From Chloroflexota bacterium (GTDB lineage Bacteria; Chloroflexota; UBA6077; SHYK01), in assembly GCA_009692845.1 (NCBI GenBank), contig SHYK01000001.1, forward strand, positions 62,001 to 126,000: a stretch of 64,000 nucleotides of DNA, written 5' to 3'. The position numbers and the translations under genes are program-made. Positions 39,282-47,616 of this stretch are shown in pieces. The notes beneath the pieces were generated by a model. That model searched no databases. It saw nothing but the letters and a program-made list of their open reading frames with translations, and was not told the origin of the DNA. How positions within the stretch are numbered: the first letter of the stretch is position 1; every line of letters begins with the position of its first letter.

Positions 39282-40691
39282 CTAAGCCACCAGCGGCCGT
39301 CGGAGGGCATCGACGATCCGCTCGAGGTGCATCGCATGAGAGCCCTTAATCAACACGTTATCACCCGGTTGGAGTGCCTGTTCAAGCCAGGCAGTGGCTT
39401 GTTTTACCTCGTCGAAGTATTCGATGGCGTCGACCGGCTTGCCCTGCGCTCGGGCTTCCTCGCCGATCAGCCGCGCCCGGTGGCCGACCAACACGAGCTG
39501 ATGGGCGGCGGTGGAGGCTCGCCGTCCGACCACCCGATGGCCCTCTTCCTCGAAGGATCCCAGTTCGAGCATGTCGCCGAGGACCGCGATGCGTCTTCCA
39601 TCCAGTTGCTCTAGCAGATCGAGCGCTGCGACCATCGAAGCTGGGCTGGCGTTGTAGGCATCGTCGATGATGGTTACGCCGTCGGGGCCTGAAACGATGG
39701 CCAGTCGGGGGCCCGTCTCGACCCGCTCCATCGCCGCCACTGCGTCATTAAAATCCATTCCAAGATGGAGAGCACAGCCAATGGCGGCCAGCGCGGGATA
39801 AATTGAGTGGGCGCCCCGGAGTTGCAGGTGACAGGAGAGAATTCGCTCGCGAAATTGGAAATCGCAATCGAGGCCGTCCAGGCCGAGACCACCGACGCGG
39901 ACCGCCCGCAGGTCGGCTTCCGCCGACCGCCCAATGAGCAGAGTTGCTCCCTTGGAATGGCTCGCCATGGCGCACACCTGCGGATCGTCGGCGTTGAGGA
40001 TGGCGAGCCCGTCGGTCGGCAACGCCTCCACCAGCTCCTGTTTCGCTTGAGCTATGCGCTCGATCGTGCCCAATCTTTCCAGGTGGGCAGGGAGAACGTT
40101 GATCACCACTCCGACTTCGGGGAGCGCCACCTCGGCGAGTAGCCGGATCTCGCCCATATCGTGCATTGCCATCTCTAGAACCGCCACTTCATGGGTACTG
40201 TCCAGCTGCATGAGTGATATAGCGAGCCCTAGTTCCGTGTTGAGATTCTCGCGGCTACGGACGACCTTAAACCGTTGACTGAGGAGGCCAGCGATCGCCT
40301 CCTTGGCCGTGGTCTTGCCTACACTGCCGGTGACGCCGATCAGCGTAGGCTGGTGGCGCCGTCGCCACCAGCGCGCAAGGTCTAGCAGGGCATCGGTCGT
40401 CTTTTCGACCAGGACGATTGGTTGAGCATCCCAGCTTGGGGAAGTCCAAGATGTGCCCGCGGGTAAGGCTTCGACTAATGCTCCCCCGGCTCCGCACGAC
40501 AGTGCGCCACTGACGAAACCGTGCCCATGGGTGTTCTGTCCCGGGAGGGCGACGAAGAGGTCACCCGGCGAAGTCGTCCGCGAGTCGATCGAGACGCCGC
40601 TAAAAGAGGCCGGACCTGATCCAGCCACCAGGTAGCCGCCGGTCGCCGCGAGCAGGTCAGCCAAGCTAAACACAGGTCCCCCAGCATTCAT
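39282..40691 (-). CDS. murF: UDP-N-acetylmuramoyl-tripeptide--D-alanyl-D-alanine ligase
   Basis: GVSIDSRTTSPGDLFVALPGQNTHGHGFV...IGVTGSVGKTTAKEAIAGLLSQRFKVVRSRENLNTELGL...IIDDAYNASPASMVAALDLL. Confidence 0.95.
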   Translation of the reverse strand: MNAGGPVFSLADLLAATGGYLVAGSGPASFSGVSIDSRTTSPGDLFVALPGQNTHGHGFVSGALSCGAGGALVEALPAGTSWTSPSWDAQPIVLVEKTTDALLDLARWWRRRHQPTLIGVTGSVGKTTAKEAIAGLLSQRFKVVRSRENLNTELGLAISLMQLDSTHEVAVLEMAMHDMGEIRLLAEVALPEVGVVINVLPAHLERLGTIERIAQAKQELVEALPTDGLAILNADDPQVCAMASHSKGATLLIGRSAEADLRAVRVGGLGLDGLDCDFQFRERILSCHLQLRGAHSIYPALAAIGCALHLGMDFNDAVAAMERVETGPRLAIVSGPDGVTIIDDAYNASPASMVAALDLLEQLDGRRIAVLGDMLELGSFEEEGHRVVGRRASTAAHQLVLVGHRARLIGEEARAQGKPVDAIEYFDEVKQATAWLEQALQPGDNVLIKGSHAMHLERIVDALRRPLVA

Positions 40692-42397
40692 GAACGAGAC
40701 GGTGGGATTCGCTCGTAGGTGAAGATTTCCTGGAACATCGCCTTGAGCGCCGGTGCGGCCGCCAGCCCGCCCCAAGTGGTCTCCGGCTGGTCAACTCGCA
40801 CCAGCACTGCGAATCTCGGATTGGGCAAGGGACCGAGACCGACAAACGATGCATAGGTTTTTCCGAGATTGTAGCCACCTGGTCCGGCGATATCGGCGGT
40901 ACCGCTCTTGCCCGCGATCGAATAGCCGGCGATCCAGTTTGTTTGTAAGGACTGCTGGTCCCACACGGAGCGCATCAAGTCCAACATGGTCTCAGCCGTG
41001 TCAGGGGAGACGACCCGCTCCGCTACCTCGGGCTTGATTGTCTGGATTCCGGCTGGTCCTCGGATCTCCCGGACCAACTGCGGGCGCATCCGCACTCCTC
41101 CATTCCCGAGAGTTGCCACGGCGGAGAGGACCTGAAGCGGTGTGGCGGCGATTGATTGGCCATAGGCATTGGTGGCCAGATCTAGGCGGCCCCAGGTCGG
41201 ATCTTCGGGCGTACGATACGAACCGGGAGCCTCTCCATTCAGCGGGACCCGCGTGAGGCGCCCAAATCCGAACTTGTCCAGGTAATGATAGAAACGGTCG
41301 GGACCCAGTTGGCCCGCGACCCATTGAGCGCCGGTGTTCAAAGAGAACTGAAGAATCTGACGCACAGTTACCGTCCCGTAGCCGCGACCATCCCAATTCC
41401 TGATCGCTATGCCGTCGATCCGAGCCTCGCCGCTGTCAAAGTATTTGGTGTCCGGTCCCACCGCGCTCTCTTCGATACCCGCGGCCACGGTGATGAGCTT
41501 GAGGACGGAGCCTGGCTCGTAGGTGTCAGTTACCGGGGAGGGTTTGTAGAGGGCCGCCTGTCTCGGGTCAAACTGCAAGTCTGGGGAAAGCTGGAAGGTG
41601 GGCTGGGAAGCCAAGGCCAGGATTGCCCCGGTTGTCGGATCCATGATGCCGATCACTCCACCTGTCCCCTTGTTTTCGCGCACCGCCTGGGCCAGAATTC
41701 GCTCAGCGGACCGCTGGAGGTAGCGGTCCAAGGTCAAGACCAGGTCTGCCCCCTTCAGGGCCGGCAGGAGTTCCTTCCGTCCGACGACAATCTCACCACC
41801 CTCGGTGTCGCGTTCCGTTACCAGGAGGCCGGGCTTGCCGGCCAGCACCTCGTCTTGAGTCAACTCGAGTCCGCTCAAGCCCCGGCCGTCGATTCCCACA
41901 AAGCCCAGAATCTGCGGGGCCAAGCTTCCCTCCGGGTATTCCCGCATTCGTACTGGTCGGAGATCAACCCCAGGTAAGTGAGCCGCTTCGATCTGGCTTG
42001 CCTGGGCGGAAGAGACATGGTCGGCTACCAGCTTCCATTCCCGATCGGCTTCGCGGATCTTTCTCAACAGTTCGTCGACCGGGAGGCCGAGGATCTGGGC
42101 CAGGCGGCCGGCGGTTTTCTCCGGATCGCGAATTTGGGAGCCGAGCACTCGAACGGATTGGTAGGTGACGGTCACCGCGAGTGGATGGCCGCCGGAGTCC
42201 AGCAGGGCCCCCCGCTCGGACGCGATCCCTTGTCGCTGCTCGTGTGTCTCAGCCGCGACCGCGGTTAGCTTGGCCTGATCGGCGACCTGATACCAGAACA
42301 AATGCTGGGCAACCAGAGTGGCGAATGCGGCCATGCCCAGTCCCAATGCGGCCAGCCGCCAGGGTTGGGCGGCTGGAGCGGCGCCCGCCGCCTGCAC
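40688..42397 (-). CDS. ftsI: Class B penicillin-binding protein / FtsI-like transpeptidase
   Basis: ERGALLDSGGHPLAVTV...YEPGSVLKLITVAAGIEE (SxxK); FSLNTGAQWV (SxN); AGKSGTADIAG (KSG). Confidence 0.94.
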   Translation of the reverse strand: MQAAGAAPAAQPWRLAALGLGMAAFATLVAQHLFWYQVADQAKLTAVAAETHEQRQGIASERGALLDSGGHPLAVTVTYQSVRVLGSQIRDPEKTAGRLAQILGLPVDELLRKIREADREWKLVADHVSSAQASQIEAAHLPGVDLRPVRMREYPEGSLAPQILGFVGIDGRGLSGLELTQDEVLAGKPGLLVTERDTEGGEIVVGRKELLPALKGADLVLTLDRYLQRSAERILAQAVRENKGTGGVIGIMDPTTGAILALASQPTFQLSPDLQFDPRQAALYKPSPVTDTYEPGSVLKLITVAAGIEESAVGPDTKYFDSGEARIDGIAIRNWDGRGYGTVTVRQILQFSLNTGAQWVAGQLGPDRFYHYLDKFGFGRLTRVPLNGEAPGSYRTPEDPTWGRLDLATNAYGQSIAATPLQVLSAVATLGNGGVRMRPQLVREIRGPAGIQTIKPEVAERVVSPDTAETMLDLMRSVWDQQSLQTNWIAGYSIAGKSGTADIAGPGGYNLGKTYASFVGLGPLPNPRFAVLVRVDQPETTWGGLAAAPALKAMFQEIFTYERIPPSRS

Positions 42398-42399
42398 GA

Positions 42400-42804
42400 C
42401 TAGTCGTCTCCCCGGAGTGACTTGGTGGAGGTATAGGACGTGTTGACAGCAGAGTTGCCAGGGTCGACAGTGAGATAGATTGGCAGATCTCCCGTCGCCA
42501 TTCCGAGCTGTTGGTTCGCGCTGTATTCGACCCAGCGCAATGATCTTGCCTTGGCGACTTCCAGCTGCAGCTGCTGGTTGCGCCCCCGCCAAACGTCTTG
42601 CTCTCGCTGCAGCGCCTGGACCTCGTAGGCACTGGTTGCCACAACGCTGACCTGGAACACATAGAAGTTCAGTACCGCGGTCAAGAACAGCAGTGAGCCA
42701 CCGATCCAGAGAACAAGTTGCTCAGATACCTGGGGTGCACGTAGTCCGGTTGGGGCGCCGGAGCGGGCCCGCCAGCGAGGAAGGGGAAGCGCGATTCCAG
42801 CCAC
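42400..42804 (-). CDS. ftsL: FtsL-like septum formation initiator protein
   Basis: One TM (LVLWIGGSLLFLTAVLNFYVFQVSVVA) then coiled-coil EVQALQREQDVWRGRNQQLQLEVAKARSL; GTG overlaps rsmH TAG. Confidence 0.8.
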   Translation of the reverse strand: MAGIALPLPRWRARSGAPTGLRAPQVSEQLVLWIGGSLLFLTAVLNFYVFQVSVVATSAYEVQALQREQDVWRGRNQQLQLEVAKARSLRWVEYSANQQLGMATGDLPIYLTVDPGNSAVNTSYTSTKSLRGDD

Positions 42805-43739
42805 TAGAGGCACTCCGCCACGCGTAGGCGCGCACTTCGACTCCGCGGATTGCCCGTCCGCTCGTCGTCGCTCGCCATGATCGGCCGCTTGGTGATGATT
42901 CTGACCAGGGCAGGAGGCGCGGGGGGCGGCGCCATGACGAGAACGGTAGGAGCCACCGCTTGCCCGGCCAGTCGGGCAAAGCCGGTCTTCACGATCCGAT
43001 CTTCTAGGGAGTGAAACGAAATCACGGCGAGCCGCGCTCCGCGGCGGAGCAGGGCGATGGCCTGCGGTAGGGCTTCCGTGAGGGCGCTGAGCTCGTCGTT
43101 GACGGCGATTCGCAGGGCTTGGAAAGTCCGAGTCGCAGGATGGATGCGCCCCCGCCATTTCACCGTGGCGGCCACCAGGTCGGCCAGGTCGCGAGTCGTT
43201 CGAATCGGCTCGCTTTGACGTCGACTTGCGATGGCCTGGGCAATCCGACGGGCTTGAGGCTCCTCTCCGAACTGACGGAGGGTTTGCTCGATGGCCTCCG
43301 GCGTGGCACTCTCCAGGAAGTCCGCGGCAGATTGGCCACTGGCAGTGTCGTAGCGCATGTCGAGCGGCCCCTCCTGACCGAAGGCGAATCCGCGAGTCGC
43401 CTCCCCCAGCTGAAAAGAGGACATGCCGAGATCTATCAGAATGCCGTCGACTTCGGGGAACCCGCTGTCATCGGCGATTGCGCGCAGGTGACGAAAATTT
43501 CCATGCACGTAGGTCACGCGGGGTCCATGCGCAGCCAGTCGAACGCGAGCCCGGTGCAAAGCCTCGATGTCGGCGTCCAACGCGAGCAAATGACCGGTGG
43601 GGGATGTGCAGCTGAGAATTCCCACGCTATGTCCGCCCCCGTTCACCGTGCAGTCGATGAAAGATTCGCCGGGTTGGGGATCGAGTAATTCAAGGGTCGC
43701 CTCAAGTAGGACCGGCAAGTGAATGAGCTCTGAGCTCAC
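42804..43739 (-). CDS. rsmH: 16S rRNA (cytosine(1402)-N(4))-methyltransferase RsmH (MraW)
   Basis: HLPVLLEATLELLDPQPGESFIDCTVNGGGHS...GILIDLGMSSFQL...RTFQALRIAVNDEL...AVISFHSLEDRIVK. Confidence 0.97.
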   Translation of the reverse strand: MSSELIHLPVLLEATLELLDPQPGESFIDCTVNGGGHSVGILSCTSPTGHLLALDADIEALHRARVRLAAHGPRVTYVHGNFRHLRAIADDSGFPEVDGILIDLGMSSFQLGEATRGFAFGQEGPLDMRYDTASGQSAADFLESATPEAIEQTLRQFGEEPQARRIAQAIASRRQSEPIRTTRDLADLVAATVKWRGRIHPATRTFQALRIAVNDELSALTEALPQAIALLRRGARLAVISFHSLEDRIVKTGFARLAGQAVAPTVLVMAPPPAPPALVRIITKRPIMASDDERTGNPRSRSARLRVAECL

Positions 43740-44182
43740 GGTTGTACGCCCAGGCTGAATAGATGCTCAGCCAAGACCGGACCCTGCTCCTCCAGGCTCG
43801 ACCGTTCCCGCTCCCAGTTCTCCTGTCCCCAAATTTCGATTCGGTCGAGGACGCCGACCAGAACGGCGGTGTCCTGCAGTGCCGCGTATTCCCGGAGGAA
43901 GGCGGGAATGAGGATCCGGCCTAGGCGGTCAGCAGTGGCGTCGGTGGCGCCCGATAAAAGCAGTCTGAGCAGTCGCCGAGCATCAGCGTTCATCAACGGA
44001 AATTGACGAAGCTTGTCGGTGATCTGCCGCCACTCGTCCATCGGCCAGAGAATCAGGCAATGCTCGATGCCCCGTGTCACCACCATGCCTTCGGCTAATC
44101 CGGACCGGAACTTGGCCGGAATCGCTACGCGTCCTCGCTCGTCCACCGCATGCTCGAACTCGCCGAGAAACAATTGCCCCAC
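43736..44182 (-). CDS. mraZ: Transcriptional regulator MraZ (GTG start)
   Basis: MGQLFLGEFEHAVDERGRVAIPAKFRSGLAEGMVVTRGIEHCLILWPMDEW. Confidence 0.96.
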   Translation of the reverse strand: MGQLFLGEFEHAVDERGRVAIPAKFRSGLAEGMVVTRGIEHCLILWPMDEWRQITDKLRQFPLMNADARRLLRLLLSGATDATADRLGRILIPAFLREYAALQDTAVLVGVLDRIEIWGQENWERERSSLEEQGPVLAEHLFSLGVQP

Positions 44183-44194
44183 TTTTAGCCATTT

Positions 44195-44203
44195 TTATCC
44201 ACA
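44195..44203 (+). promoter_or_regulatory. Perfect DnaA box TTATCCACA upstream of mraZ
   Basis: Exact match to TTATNCACA between the mraZ start and the candidate -10. Confidence 0.55.
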
Positions 44204-44212
44204 GAGGCCCAT

Positions 44213-44241
44213 ATTCTATGGCGATAGTGGGGGTTGAACAA
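44213..44241 (-). promoter_or_regulatory. Candidate sigma70-type promoter for mraZ/dcw operon
   Basis: Minus strand TTGTTC-17-TAGAAT. Confidence 0.45.
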
Positions 44242-44344
44242 GGAATCCAACATCAGGGGGTTCCTAGGAGCCAGGAAAAAGGGGTGGCACGGGCGGTTCT
44301 GGTGCCTCAGCACGACCGCCAGCGGGAACCTATTCGAGCGGGGG

Positions 44345-45052
44345 TTAGGAGATGGTCACGTAGAGGAGACGGCCACAGCTGTGACACGGCACCAGTTCAG
44401 CACCGATCCGAGCGCGCTGTTCCAGTGCGGGAGTTAGGGTCACCCGGCAAGACTGACAGGTGCGCTTGAGAACCTGCGCAATCGCGATTCCGCCCTTTTG
44501 ACGACGGAGCGTGTCATAGGCGGAGAGGGCGCGACCGTCGATTGTGGGTGCCACGCTCCCGCGACGCGATTCCAGGTCCTGAACGGACTTTTCGAGCTCG
44601 TTGGCTCGTTGTTGCGCTTGAGCCTGGCGCTCGTTCCAGCTTTCCGTAATTCGAGCCAGGGCCGTTTCGAGGTCCGCTAGCTGTTTGGCCGTCGCCTCAT
44701 GCTGGTCCAGCAGCTCGAGCAATCGCGTCTCGATGGTATCGAGCTGACGACGGTCTTGAGCGACTTCGTCGGACAAGGAGCCTAGCTCCTTGGGATTCTT
44801 GATTGTGCCGCCATAAAGCCGCTTCTCGTCCGCGCCGATCTTGGCCCGCCCGCCCTCAGCCTGCAGCTCCAGGTCCTTCTCAACGGACTCGATCTGGTGA
44901 AGGTGTTCACGTGCCTCGGCCAGTGCGTGAGCCGGCGATTCGAGCGAGGAGCGGTCGCCGATTTCGAGCCCAAGTCGAGCGAGATTCGCTCGCCCCAATT
45001 CCAGATTAGTGTCGACGTCCTGCAGTTCTCGGAGAAGGTCTATCACTCTCAT
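44345..45052 (-). CDS. C4-type zinc ribbon / coiled-coil protein (CdsZ/DUF164-like)
   Basis: LLRELQDVDTNLE... RLYGGTIKNPKELGSLSDEV ... CQSCRVTLTP...LVPCHSCGRLLY. Confidence 0.85.
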   Translation of the reverse strand: MRVIDLLRELQDVDTNLELGRANLARLGLEIGDRSSLESPAHALAEAREHLHQIESVEKDLELQAEGGRAKIGADEKRLYGGTIKNPKELGSLSDEVAQDRRQLDTIETRLLELLDQHEATAKQLADLETALARITESWNERQAQAQQRANELEKSVQDLESRRGSVAPTIDGRALSAYDTLRRQKGGIAIAQVLKRTCQSCRVTLTPALEQRARIGAELVPCHSCGRLLYVTIS

Positions 45053-45066
45053 CCGTCCGTCTACTC

Positions 45067-46356
45067 CTACTTCTGCCAGACCACGGCCGGTCGCTCGCCG
45101 CGCCGTTGGGCGATCGCAAGGTCCTCATAGAGGCTGAGCAATTGACTGGCTACTCGCTTCCAGCCAAACTGGTTCGCTCGATCTCGCGCGGATAGTGAAA
45201 AACGTGCCCGGAGCTCGCTCGGTTCAAGGAGGTCAGCGATGCGGTGCGCATAGTGTTCAGGATCTCGATCCGGAATCAGGAATCCGTTTTCTCCTTCCTG
45301 GATCGTCGCTAGCAGGCCACCGACGTGGGCCGCGACCACCGGGGTTCCGCAGGCCATGGACTCTAAGGCGACTAAACCAAAAGACTCATAGGTCGACGGC
45401 ACCACTGTGACATCTGCCGCTCGATAGTACTCCGGAAGGCCGACTTGTTCGACGGCTCCCACCCAGCCCACGTAGCGCTCGATGTCGAGCTCAGTAACCA
45501 GACGCTGCAATCTGAGCAGCTCCCGGGTTTCCGGGTCGTTGCGTTCACCGCTGGGTCGGCCGCCAACGATCAGGACCCGGAATGGGGGGACGTCCCGACG
45601 GTGGGCGAGGATGCTGGTGGCTCGAAGCAGCACGTCGATGCCCTTCAGCTGCTGAATCCGACCCACGAATAGGATGAGGCGCTCAGATTGGAGGCCCAGC
45701 GCTCGCCGAGCGGCCTCCCGATCTCCGGGTCCGAAAAGGTCGAGATCAACCCCGCACGGAAGAATCGTGACACGGCTCCGCTCGGCCTGGTAGTAAGTTT
45801 CCAAATGGCTTCGGTCAGTCGCGGTTGATGCGATGACTCGATCTGCTGTGGCGACTGTCATTCGCTCGATCCCCATCCGTAGTTCGCTCTCGCTCTCATC
45901 ATCGCTCGCCGAAACCTGGTTCTTGAGCTCGGCCAATGTGTGGAACATGGCGACCATGGGAACCTGCCAGGCGCTCTTGAAATAGCCGGCGACCCGCCCG
46001 GAAAGCCAGTAATGGCTGTGCACAATGTCGTAGCGCGGATTGTCATTCTGCACGAAGTCGCGCATGTTGCAGATGAATTCGGGAAGATGCGCGACGACCC
46101 GATCTTTTAGTAGGTAGCGCGGCGGGCCAGCGGGAACGTGAATAACCCGGGCATGCTCGGCCAGCGGGACCACCATATCGACGTGTTCGCCCTGCTGCCG
46201 GGTAAAAACGTCAACTTCAACGCCTAGTGCACTCAGCTGGCGGCTCACTTCGCGGATGTAGACATTCATCCCGCCAGTCTCCCAGGAGCCAAGGGGCGCC
46301 AGGGGGCAGGCATGGACGCTGAGCGTGGCAATGCGTAGCGGATGTTCAGTGGTCAC
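45067..46356 (-). CDS. GT4-family glycosyltransferase (MshA-like)
   Basis: SVHACPLAPLGSWETGGMNVYIREVSRQLSALGVEVDVFTRQ...GCGVPLP-type EX7E region YESFGLVALESMACGTPVVAAHVGGL. Confidence 0.88.
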   Translation of the reverse strand: MTTEHPLRIATLSVHACPLAPLGSWETGGMNVYIREVSRQLSALGVEVDVFTRQQGEHVDMVVPLAEHARVIHVPAGPPRYLLKDRVVAHLPEFICNMRDFVQNDNPRYDIVHSHYWLSGRVAGYFKSAWQVPMVAMFHTLAELKNQVSASDDESESELRMGIERMTVATADRVIASTATDRSHLETYYQAERSRVTILPCGVDLDLFGPGDREAARRALGLQSERLILFVGRIQQLKGIDVLLRATSILAHRRDVPPFRVLIVGGRPSGERNDPETRELLRLQRLVTELDIERYVGWVGAVEQVGLPEYYRAADVTVVPSTYESFGLVALESMACGTPVVAAHVGGLLATIQEGENGFLIPDRDPEHYAHRIADLLEPSELRARFSLSARDRANQFGWKRVASQLLSLYEDLAIAQRRGERPAVVWQK

Positions 46357-47474
46357 TCGGCCAATGAGCCGTCCTCAGTACACAATGGTGCTTCGAGACC
46401 GAGGCACATCCGCCAAACGAACCGGTCTTCTGCGCCAAAGTCGTACTTATACGGCTCGTCTCCTCTCAAGAAATCGTAAGTGCGTCGGCCCCGCTCGATC
46501 GCCGATTGGAGCTCGTGCGCAATGATGATGAGCCCCGGGCTGATCGGCCGGTACTGGGGATCAAAGCCCGAGTTATAGAGTGCAACAGTTGACTCGCGGT
46601 CGAAGGAAAGGACCGAAGCGATATCGGCCCCATCTAGCTGGAGTGTGCTGAGTCGAAGCCAGCCGCGGCCGGCCAACGCAACCGACACTTCAGTAAAGAA
46701 ATGCTGAAGGGGCAGCTCCAGGAACTGGGCCTTGCGCGGGTCCGCGCTGGATTGGTGCAGACGGAAGAAGCTAGGCAGGGAGTCCAGCACTTGCTGGGGA
46801 TCGACCGCAACGTTGCAGACGAGCTGACCGGCCGATTCGGCCCGCCGCATCTTTCGACGGAGCTCATGGCGATCAGTTCGACTCAGGCGAGCGAGGTACC
46901 CTTCCCAGGTATCCGGAAGGCTTACGGTCGGGCAGGTTTCGAGTCGATGGAGGTTGATGATAGGGCCAGCCCCGTCCGACGCACCGTCTAGGAGTGCGCT
47001 CTCGGCCGGGATCGGCTCGAGGATCGCAGCTGAGCCGTTGGCCACCGCGTCCTTCAAATATCCCATGAGTGCTGCCACTGCTTGACGTTGTTCGGCGCCG
47101 GTCACCAGGAGGTCGGCGTAATCGGTCGTCTGCCCGTTTCCGAGAAAAGCCAATCGGCTGCCGTCCGGACTGCTCATCAGGGGCACAACGGCAAGCACGG
47201 TGTTGCCTTCCTCGATGGTCAGGATGTGGGGGCGTCGGCCGTCTTGAAAATGTGCCCACCAAGTCGAAGCCCACTCCCAGCTGAGGAAAATCGGGGCGTC
47301 GGGGCACCGATCGAAGAGCGCTGACCACGGCGCTCGGAGTCGATCGAGAGCGTCAGGCTGATCCCAGAGTGTCAGGTTCACGCAAGCTCCTTGTTGCCTG
47401 CTAAGTGCACGCGGCGGATGGAGCGTACCATCCACCATGAAGGCGCTGCAGCTATCTCGCAGGCTGCGGGGCAT
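46353..47474 (-). CDS. GNAT-family acetyltransferase (BcsL/CelD-like)
   Basis: PIFLSWEWASTWWAHFQDGRRPHILTI... YNSGFDPQYRPISPGLIIIAHELQSAIERGRRTYDFLRGDEPYKYDFGAEDR. Confidence 0.85.
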   Translation of the reverse strand: MPRSLRDSCSAFMVDGTLHPPRALSRQQGACVNLTLWDQPDALDRLRAPWSALFDRCPDAPIFLSWEWASTWWAHFQDGRRPHILTIEEGNTVLAVVPLMSSPDGSRLAFLGNGQTTDYADLLVTGAEQRQAVAALMGYLKDAVANGSAAILEPIPAESALLDGASDGAGPIINLHRLETCPTVSLPDTWEGYLARLSRTDRHELRRKMRRAESAGQLVCNVAVDPQQVLDSLPSFFRLHQSSADPRKAQFLELPLQHFFTEVSVALAGRGWLRLSTLQLDGADIASVLSFDRESTVALYNSGFDPQYRPISPGLIIIAHELQSAIERGRRTYDFLRGDEPYKYDFGAEDRFVWRMCLGLEAPLCTEDGSLAE

Positions 47475-47508
47475 CTAGCCGTGCAGTATCAACGATAGTT
47501 TGGATACG

Positions 47509-47582
47509 GTAGGCCCGGAAGGAGTCGGACCTTCCACATGTCGCTTATAAGGCGACCGCTCTACCGCTGAGCTACGGGCCCG
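47509..47582 (-). tRNA. tRNA-Ile(TAT) with variant T-loop
   Basis: rc GGGCCCGTAGCTCAGCGGTAGAGCGGTCGCCTTATAAGCGACATGTGGAAGGTCCGACTCCTTCCGGGCCTA; anticodon loop CTTATAA. Confidence 0.85.
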
Positions 47583-47616
47583 CGGGCGAAAGTATACCTA
47601 GTCTAAAATAGAGTAA

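Noticed and set aside
44183-44344. Possible structured RNA (e.g. rnpB) between the zinc-ribbon gene and mraZ
   Set aside because: Only about 160 nt and lacks RNase P RNA conserved elements; better explained as promoter/leader
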